A stretch of DNA of 19,170 nt. Origin: Clostridia bacterium (GTDB lineage: Bacteria > Bacillota > Clostridia > Oscillospirales > CAG-382). The stretch spans positions 1 through 19,170 of the forward strand of contig JAGBCG010000195.1 of assembly GCA_017938055.1 (NCBI GenBank). The letters run 5' to 3'. A program made the position numbers and the translations under genes. Shown piece after piece: positions 14,241 through 19,170 of this stretch; positions within the stretch are counted from its first letter, which is position 1, and every line of letters starts with the position of its first letter. The notes under the pieces are model-generated. The model worked only from the letters and a program-made list of their open reading frames with translations. It searched no databases and had not been told where the DNA came from.

Positions 14241-15908
14241 ATGGACAACAAACTTCTACAGCTTTCAAATCTTATATTTCCCGATTTAACAGAGCAAGAC
14301 ACCGTAGAGTCTCTTGAACAGCTTTTTCCCGAAAGATGTTTAAAAGAAGGCTCAAAAGTAACAAGAATGGCACCAAGCCCTACAGGCTCTATGCACATCG
14401 GTAACCTTTACGGAGCACTTGCAGATGAGAGAATTGCTCACACACAGTCGGATGACGGCGTGTTTTTACTCAGAATTGAAGATACAGACGAAAAAAGAGA
14501 AGTTGAGGGTGCTGTTGAAAAAATAATAAAATATCTTGGTGCATTCGGTATTGAGTTTGATGAGGGTGCTTCGCAAGATGGTGATATAGGCTCATATGGT
14601 CCTTACAGACAAAGACAGAGAGCAAAATACTATCACATAGTTGCAAGAAAGCTTTTGCTTGAGGGAAGAGCATATCCTTGTTTTTGCAGTGAGGAAGAAT
14701 TAAAGCAGGCACACCAGGCTCAGGAAGAAGCAAAGGAAAACTTCGGTTACTACGGCAAGTGGGCAAAGCACAGAGATATGGATGTTGATAAAGCTATTGC
14801 AAAAATACAAAATGGCGAAAGCTTTGTTTTAAGATTTAAGAGCATGGGTGACCCGTCAAAAAAGGTTGACTTCAAGGATCAAATTAAAGGTAAGCTTTCT
14901 TTCCCTGAAAATGACCAGGATTTTGTCCTGTTAAAGAGTGACGGTATTCCCACATACCACTTTGCACACGTTGTGGACGATCATTTTATGAGAACTACCG
15001 ATGTTGTAAGAGGTGAGGAATGGCTGTCAACACTTCCATGGCATGTTGAACTCTGGAGAGCGTGCGGATTTAAGATGCCAAGATTCTGTCACACGGCTCA
15101 GGTTATGAAGCTTGATGAGCAAACAGGTACAAAAAGAAAGATGAGCAAGCGTAAAGACCCCGAATGTACTCTTGGCTTTTACTTTGAAAAGGGATATCCC
15201 GCAAAGAGCGTTATTGAGTATCTCATGACACTTCTAAACTCAGGCTTTGAACAGTGGAGAAGTGCAAATAAAGATGCTTCCTATAAGGACTTTCCATTTA
15301 AGGCGTCGAATATGGGTAACTCGGGTGCGATGTTTGACCTTGCAAAGTTCAATGACGTATCAAAGAATATTATTGCCTTTATGACTGCAGACGAGGTTTA
15401 CAGTGGCGTGTGCGAATGGGCAGAGGAAAATGATAAGGAGTTTTACCGGATGCTTACAGCAGACGAAAGCTATGCAAAAGCATTTTTGTCCATTGGAAGA
15501 GGCGGTAAAAAGCCCAGAAAAGACTTTGCGTGCTGGAGCGAGGTAAAGAGCTTTGTTTCATATTACTATGACAATCTGTTTACTATCGAGGAAGCATTCC
15601 CTGAAACAGTTTCATTACAGGACAGAAAAGCAATCCTTGCCGATTATGCTTCTATTTATGATGAAAATGACGACAACAATGCATGGTTTGAAAAAATAAA
15701 GGAGCTTTGCGATAAGTACGGCTACACAAGCGATATGAAGGCATACAAGGAAAACCCCGATGCCTTTAAGGGAAGCATTACGGACGTGAGCAACGTAATA
15801 AGAGTAGCAGTTACAGGCAGAACAAACTCCCCTGACCTTTGCTCACTTATGAAGGTTTTAGGTAAGGATAAGGTTATAGAAAGAATAAATTCTGCGGCGG
15901 CTCTTTAA
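14241..15908 (+). CDS. gltX: Glutamate-tRNA ligase, divergent form with N-terminal extension
   Basis: Class I synthetase charging tRNA-Glu. The 555 residues include the first signature APSPTGSMHIGN (44-55), with HIGN in place of HIGH, and the second KMSKRK (300-305). The catalytic core fits GluRS: RIEDTDEKREVEGAVEKI, CFCSEEEL, GIPTYHFAHVVDDH and RGEEWLSTLPWH. Unlike standard bacterial GluRS, which starts a few residues before the PSPTG motif, about 40 residues precede it, and the protein is longer than the usual 465-490. It could be a specialised or second GluRS of Clostridia. The start ATG 14241 has AAAGGA 10 bp upstream. glnS follows 33 bp later, so both enzymes of the Glu/Gln pair are co-transcribed. 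Confidence 0.93.
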   Translation: MDNKLLQLSNLIFPDLTEQDTVESLEQLFPERCLKEGSKVTRMAPSPTGSMHIGNLYGALADERIAHTQSDDGVFLLRIEDTDEKREVEGAVEKIIKYLGAFGIEFDEGASQDGDIGSYGPYRQRQRAKYYHIVARKLLLEGRAYPCFCSEEELKQAHQAQEEAKENFGYYGKWAKHRDMDVDKAIAKIQNGESFVLRFKSMGDPSKKVDFKDQIKGKLSFPENDQDFVLLKSDGIPTYHFAHVVDDHFMRTTDVVRGEEWLSTLPWHVELWRACGFKMPRFCHTAQVMKLDEQTGTKRKMSKRKDPECTLGFYFEKGYPAKSVIEYLMTLLNSGFEQWRSANKDASYKDFPFKASNMGNSGAMFDLAKFNDVSKNIIAFMTADEVYSGVCEWAEENDKEFYRMLTADESYAKAFLSIGRGGKKPRKDFACWSEVKSFVSYYYDNLFTIEEAFPETVSLQDRKAILADYASIYDENDDNNAWFEKIKELCDKYGYTSDMKAYKENPDAFKGSITDVSNVIRVAVTGRTNSPDLCSLMKVLGKDKVIERINSAAAL

Positions 15909-15941
15909 TTTTTGCAAGAACTCATACAAGGAGATAAAATA

Positions 15942-17609
15942 ATGACAAACGACGTTGTAAGTACAAATTTTATACACAAGATTATTGATGAGGATATCGA
16001 AAACGGCTTGTCTGCAAGGATTCATACACGTTTTCCGCCCGAACCAAACGGATATCCTCACATAGGACATTTAAAGGCAATATGGATAAACTATTCCACA
16101 GCAAAGAAATACAACGGCCTTTTTAATCTGCGTTTTGATGATACAAACCCCTCAAAAGAGGGAGATGAATTCGTTGAAGCTTTTATTAACGACCTTAAAT
16201 GGTTGGGAATTACGCCCGACAACATCTGCTTTGGCTCTGACTATTTTGATAAGTGCTATGAATTTGCCGTAAAGCTTATTAAGGATGGAAAGGCGTTTGT
16301 GTGCGACCTTACAAAAGAGGAAATTGACCAGTATCGAGGCACTCTTAAAACGGCAGGAAAAAACAGCCCATACAGAAACAGAAGCGTAGAGGAAAATCTG
16401 GATTTGTTCGAGCGTATGAAAAATGGTGAGTTTGCTGACGGTACAAAGACTCTTCGTGCAAAAATTGATATGTCAAGCCCCAACATGAACATGCGTGACC
16501 CCGTTATATACAGAATTTTACGTGCACATCACCACAGAACAGGTGACAAATGGTGTATCTATCCGCTTTACGATTATGCACATCCCATTCAGGACGCACT
16601 TGAGGGAATTACACACTCCCTTTGCGACGTGGAATTTGAAAATCACAGACCTCTTTACGAGTGGGTTATCAATAACATTGGCTTTGAATGTCCTCCCAAG
16701 CAGAGAGAATTTGCAAAGCTTAATATTACTCACACAAAAATAGGCAAGCGTTATTCAAAGGCTCTTATCGATAACGGTATTGCAGATGGCTGGGACGACC
16801 CAAGACTTCCCACGCTTCGTGCCCTTAGAAGACGTGGATATTCTCCTGAAGCACTCTTTAACTTTGTTCAGCTTTCAGGCATTTCAAAGGCAATGAGTCT
16901 TTGCGACTACGGTCTGCTTGAGCATTGTATGAGAGAAGAGCTTAATCTTTCAGCTGGTAGACGTATGGCGGTGCTTGATCCTATTGAAGTTGAAATTACA
17001 AACTTTGACGAGGATAAGGTGGTTTACTTTGACGTTGCAAACAACCCTGCCTCACAGGAAGATGCGGGAACTAGAAAGGTTGCCTTTACAAAGCATCTTT
17101 ATATCGAGCGTGAGGACTTTTCCGACAATCCTCCGCCTAAATATCAGAGAATGACGCTTGACAAAGAGGTACGCTTTATGAGTGCATACGTTGTCAAGTG
17201 TAACGAGGTGCTTTACAACGAGGACGGATCTGTTAAAAAGCTGCTTTGTACCGTTGACCACGAAACAGCAGGCTGCAATCCTCCCGACGGAAGAAAAATC
17301 AAGGGTACAATTCACTGGGTAAGCAAGGAATATGCAATCGACGCCGAGGTAAGACTTTACGAAAATCTCTTTACCTGTGAGGATACTGTAGTTATCAACA
17401 TGGATAACTACAAGGATTATGTAAACCCGGACTCTGTTAAGATTATGAAAAATGCAAAGCTTGAAAAGTGTCTTGAAGAAGCATCCTGTGGTGATAAATT
17501 CCAGTTTGTGAGAAACGGATATTTTTGCTGTGATGTTCACGACAAGAATGTGTATAACAGAATTGTTACATTAAAGGACAGCTTTGCAAAAATGCAGAAA
17601 AAAGATTGA
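15942..17609 (+). CDS. glnS: Glutamine-tRNA ligase
   Basis: Charges tRNA-Gln directly. Many Firmicutes lack this enzyme and use mischarged Glu-tRNA-Gln plus GatCAB instead. The 555 residues carry PPEPNGYPHIGH (32-43), FDDTNPSKE (65-73), the GlnRS-specific DYAHPIQDALEGITHSLCDVEFENHRPLYEW (211-241) and a C-terminal anticodon-binding beta-barrel domain ending GYFCCDVHDKN. The second signature, usually MSKRK, reads KIGKR (266-270), with Gly for Ser. There is no YqeY-like C-terminal extension. ATG 15942 has AAGGAG upstream; an alternative in-frame start at 15912 has none. It is last in the operon; a strong terminator follows at 17747. Confidence 0.97.
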   Translation: MTNDVVSTNFIHKIIDEDIENGLSARIHTRFPPEPNGYPHIGHLKAIWINYSTAKKYNGLFNLRFDDTNPSKEGDEFVEAFINDLKWLGITPDNICFGSDYFDKCYEFAVKLIKDGKAFVCDLTKEEIDQYRGTLKTAGKNSPYRNRSVEENLDLFERMKNGEFADGTKTLRAKIDMSSPNMNMRDPVIYRILRAHHHRTGDKWCIYPLYDYAHPIQDALEGITHSLCDVEFENHRPLYEWVINNIGFECPPKQREFAKLNITHTKIGKRYSKALIDNGIADGWDDPRLPTLRALRRRGYSPEALFNFVQLSGISKAMSLCDYGLLEHCMREELNLSAGRRMAVLDPIEVEITNFDEDKVVYFDVANNPASQEDAGTRKVAFTKHLYIEREDFSDNPPPKYQRMTLDKEVRFMSAYVVKCNEVLYNEDGSVKKLLCTVDHETAGCNPPDGRKIKGTIHWVSKEYAIDAEVRLYENLFTCEDTVVINMDNYKDYVNPDSVKIMKNAKLEKCLEEASCGDKFQFVRNGYFCCDVHDKNVYNRIVTLKDSFAKMQKKD

Positions 17610-17666
17610 TTTCTGTGCAGATTTTATGCAATAAGGAGCTTTACTTTTTCAATCCGAATATAAAAT

Positions 17667-17740
17667 TGTCATTCTGAGCGTAGCAAAGCTTTACAGATCC
17701 TTCGGCTTCGGCACTTTACGTGCTTTCGCTCAGGATGACA
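17667..17740. repeat. Palindromic intergenic repeat with TGTCATTCTGAGCG ends
   Basis: TGTCATTCTGAGCG (17667-17680) and CGCTCAGGATGACA (17727-17740) form a 14-bp inverted repeat with one T/C mismatch (a G-U pair in RNA). Inside are GATCCTTCGG and a small GCAC-tttac-GTGC hairpin (17711-17723). From memory, this 'GTCATTCTGAGCG ... CGCTCAGGATGAC' type recurs between genes in many gut Firmicutes. Copy number here cannot be seen. Confidence 0.72.
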
Positions 17741-17746
17741 GACCGT

Positions 17747-17777
17747 ACGGGACGATGACCACATCGTCCCGTTTTTT
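17747..17777 (+). terminator. Intrinsic terminator of the GNAT-gltX-glnS operon
   Basis: Perfect 11-bp stem ACGGGACGATG (17747-17757) / CATCGTCCCGT (17762-17772), loop ACCA, then a run of six T (17772-17777). The rest of the 354-bp gap (17610-17963) holds the palindromic repeat before it and the sdpR control region after it; no gene. Confidence 0.93.
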
Positions 17778-17864
17778 GTGCAATTTGTGAATTTCGATAC
17801 AGCTTTTTTTCTTTGCACAGTTTTCTATTCCTCTGATTGATTTACAAATATTTTCAAAGCATCT

Positions 17865-17884
17865 ATTTAGATTTTTTTCTAAAT
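17865..17884. promoter_or_regulatory. Distal operator of sdpRI
   Basis: ATTTAGA-N6-TCTAAAT, a 20-bp site with perfect 7-bp arms, ending 5 bp before the -35. The arms are identical to those of the proximal site at 17921-17940. Likely bound by the ArsR-type regulator encoded just downstream. Confidence 0.78.
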
Positions 17885-17889
17885 ATCTC

Positions 17890-17918
17890 TTGACAAGATC
17901 CTCTTGTTTGATTATAAT
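17890..17918 (+). promoter_or_regulatory. Consensus promoter of sdpRI
   Basis: TTGACA (17890-17895), a 17-bp spacer and TATAAT (17913-17918): a full sigma-A consensus, placed between two operators. A promoter this strong is expected to be held off by a repressor. Confidence 0.9.
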
Positions 17919-17920
17919 GT

Positions 17921-17940
17921 ATTTAGAAACATTTCTAAAT
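17921..17940. promoter_or_regulatory. Proximal operator of sdpRI
   Basis: ATTTAGA-N6-TCTAAAT, extending to 9-bp arms (ATTTAGAAA/TTTCTAAAT), directly after the -10 and covering the transcription start. Its centre is 56 bp from that of the distal site. Confidence 0.82.
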
Positions 17941-17963
17941 AGCTTTAAAAGGAAGTGAAAATA

Positions 17964-18233
17964 ATGGGAATGAGTGAAACCTTTAAGGCGATAGCTGACC
18001 CTGTAAGGCGTGATATACTGAACATGTTAAAGGATGGCAAAAAGTCAGCAGGACAGATAGCGGAGCAGTTTTCATTGACGGGTGCTACAGTATCGTATCA
18101 TTTGTCAAAGCTGAAAAACGCGGATTTGATAGTGGAGCAAAAACAGAAGAATTTTATATTTTACCAGTTGAACACGTCGGTTTTTGAGGATGTGCTTGGA
18201 TGGATTTATGATCTTGGAGGTGTTGGAAAATGA
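17964..18233 (+). CDS. sdpR: ArsR-family repressor, SdpR type
   Basis: Winged-helix transcriptional regulator. The 89 residues match B. subtilis SdpR closely in pattern (FKAIADPVRRDILNMLKDG; ATVSYHLSKLKNADLI as recognition helix; NFIFYQLNTSVFEDVLGW). There are no Cys residues, so it is not a metal sensor of the ArsR/SmtB kind. In B. subtilis, SdpR represses sdpRI, and SdpI holds SdpR at the membrane when the toxin SdpC is present. Here the stop overlaps the sdpI start (ATGA), the same pairing. I use ATG 17964, with AAAGGA upstream; GTG 17955 and ATG 17970 are alternatives. The paired operators around its promoter support autorepression. Confidence 0.92.
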   Translation: MGMSETFKAIADPVRRDILNMLKDGKKSAGQIAEQFSLTGATVSYHLSKLKNADLIVEQKQKNFIFYQLNTSVFEDVLGWIYDLGGVGK

Positions 18234-18844
18234 AGTTTTTCAAGTGGAAAATATTTATAATTACAAGTCTGGTTTGCGTTTTACCAATAGTTTTAGGACT
18301 TGCCATATGGGAAAAGCTGCCCGATATGGTTGCAATACATTTTGACGTAAACAACAATCCTGACAATTTTGCACCAAAATCCGTTGCTGTGTTTGGTCTT
18401 CCGCTTATGATGATAGTTCTTCAGGCCTTTTGCTGTTTTGTAACAGATATAAATGAAAAGAAAAAAGGGAACAATCCCAAGATAGCACGTATTTCAAAGT
18501 GGATAATTCCTGTAATGTCGCTGATTCTACATCCTGTTACGCTTATTTATTCCACAGGTAAAAATATTGACATAAGACGGGTGGCAGTTTTTATCGTAGG
18601 TGCGATGTTTATAGTTTTAGGCAACTATTTGCCAAAACTTGATTATGTCAAAAACTACAAGTTTGACAGTGAAAAAGCACGCAAAATCAATCGTTTTAGC
18701 GGATATGCTATGGTTATCATGGGAATTCTTTTTCTTATAAGTCTGTTTTTCCCGCCTGTTGTATCGGTTGCTTGTTTATTTTTGCTTATTCCCTATACGG
18801 TTATAACGCTTGCTTATATAATTTTTAAAACAAAAACAAACTGA
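18230..18844 (+). CDS. sdpI: SdpI-family membrane protein (DUF1648), probable immunity/signalling protein
   Basis: SdpI of B. subtilis gives immunity to the killing peptide SdpC and relays its presence to SdpR. The 204 residues begin with a membrane helix (about 8-26), then the DUF1648 signature KLPDMVAIHFDVNNNPDNFAPKSV (29-52). Further hydrophobic segments follow near 53-70, 90-107, 114-133, 155-172 and 175-196, giving about six helices. GNYLPK is recognisable, but the GIRTPWTL segment that normally follows in SdpI is replaced (LDYVKNYKFDSEKA), so the family match is divergent. It overlaps sdpR by 4 bp. No sdpC-like toxin gene is visible in the window, so it may guard against toxins made by neighbours. 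A terminator follows. Confidence 0.88.
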   Translation: MKFFKWKIFIITSLVCVLPIVLGLAIWEKLPDMVAIHFDVNNNPDNFAPKSVAVFGLPLMMIVLQAFCCFVTDINEKKKGNNPKIARISKWIIPVMSLILHPVTLIYSTGKNIDIRRVAVFIVGAMFIVLGNYLPKLDYVKNYKFDSEKARKINRFSGYAMVIMGILFLISLFFPPVVSVACLFLLIPYTVITLAYIIFKTKTN

Positions 18845-18857
18845 ATATCCTAAAGAA

Positions 18858-18896
18858 AAAAAGGTTGGTGAGAAACAAATCATCAACCTTTTTGAT
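18858..18896 (+). terminator. Intrinsic terminator of sdpRI
   Basis: AAAAAGGTTGGTGA (18858-18871) pairs with TCATCAACCTTTTT (18880-18893) with one G-T pair and an 8-nt loop, ending in TTTTTGATT. It starts 14 bp after the sdpI stop. Confidence 0.9.
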
Positions 18897-18912
18897 TACG
18901 TCAGCTTCAAAG

Positions 18913-18978
18913 TCCCACATAAAAGAAAAAACTAATGCATAACTGCATTAGTTCTTTCTAACCAAACTGTACGTGGGA
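18913..18978 (-). terminator. Long nested hairpin, probable minus-strand terminator
   Basis: Core AACTAATGCA-taac-TGCATTAGTT (18930-18953), extended to 16 bp with one mismatch (18924-18959), within an outer imperfect TCCCACATA / TACGTGGGA (18913-18921/18970-18978). Read on the minus strand the core is followed by TTTTTTCTTTTAT. It would end a gene coming in from the right edge. An IS or MITE end is the alternative. Confidence 0.6.
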
Positions 18979-19075
18979 ATAGATGTGTAGGAACAAAGAG
19001 TATACATTTGTGTTTACTTTGCAATGTTGCAGATAAACTGACGGTTATAGGGATATAGAGTTAGGTACACCCTTT

Positions 19076-19170
19076 TTATTTGCGTTCTAATTCTAAACAA
19101 TCAAAATCATAGAAGAAATTTTTGTTAAAACAACTATAATCATATTTTTTTCCTTTATTTATAACCGCAC
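19076..19170 (-). CDS. Possible C-terminus of a minus-strand gene cut by the window edge
   Basis: On the minus strand, 30 codons are open from the edge to TAA at 19078-19076. They give a Lys/Phe/Tyr/Asp-rich tail that includes KKYDYSCFNKNFFYDFDC and ends LELERK. I do not recognise a family. The tail is longer and more protein-like than the competing frames here, and a probable terminator lies about 100 bp downstream on the same strand. Between it and that hairpin (18979-19075) I see nothing. The evidence is thin; neighbouring sequence would decide it. Confidence 0.35.
   Translation of the reverse strand, partial: AVINKGKKYDYSCFNKNFFYDFDCLELERK

Noticed and set aside
13585..14268. 227-codon minus-strand open frame
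   Set aside because: Antisense to the GNAT gene and its promoter, with low-complexity Val/Phe/Tyr-rich translation; the plus strand has clear GNAT motifs.

Overview
The window looks like chromosome from a low-to-mid GC, probably spore-forming Clostridia relative of the Ruminococcaceae/Oscillospiraceae type. This is inferred from A/G-rich Shine-Dalgarno sites, sigma-A-type promoters with 17-bp spacers, a TepA-type ClpP-like protease, ThyX in a dTTP operon, a bacterial GlnRS beside a divergent GluRS, an SdpR/SdpI pair and a ZTP riboswitch. I see no rRNA, tRNA, CRISPR array or complete insertion sequence.

Layout. 1-1387: 3' part of uvrB, broken by one in-frame TAA. 1406-1838: ybaB with its own promoter. 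1843-2038: intergenic stretch full of inverted repeats. 2081-5895: tightly packed run thyX-tmk-DJ-1/PfpI-5-formyl-THF cyclo-ligase-CPBP membrane protease. 5939-7651: a strong promoter, a ZTP (pfl) riboswitch with an overlapping terminator, then a comM/yifB AAA+ gene. 7652-8078: 427-bp AT-rich gap with a cluster of DnaA-box-like sites and a palindrome. 8079-10194: fhs and tsaE, ending in a terminator. 10281-10397: array of small hairpins with different stems joined by a conserved ATGAATTG linker. 10442-11941 (minus): a 100-aa membrane-anchored unknown and galE. 12128-13389: tepA and a rubrerythrin-like gene, convergent and overlapping by 4 bp. 13678-17609: GNAT acetyltransferase-gltX-glnS operon. 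17667-17777: palindromic repeat and terminator. 17865-18844: sdpR-sdpI with two identical-arm operators around the promoter. 18845-19170: two terminators and the possible C-terminus of a minus-strand gene.

How the genes fit together. The central 8 kb is built around one-carbon folate chemistry: ThyX uses methylene-THF, the cyclo-ligase recovers 5-formyl-THF, and Fhs makes 10-formyl-THF. The ZTP riboswitch senses ZTP/ZMP, which builds up when 10-formyl-THF is short. Its first gene is comM, which has no known one-carbon role. I find no terminator between comM and fhs, so the simplest reading is that the switch also feeds fhs.

The observations most worth following are the riboswitch on comM, the DnaA-box cluster, the variable-stem hairpin array, the rubrerythrin that appears to have lost its di-iron ligands, the paired sdpRI operators, the antisense terminator in front of tepA and the uvrB nonsense codon.
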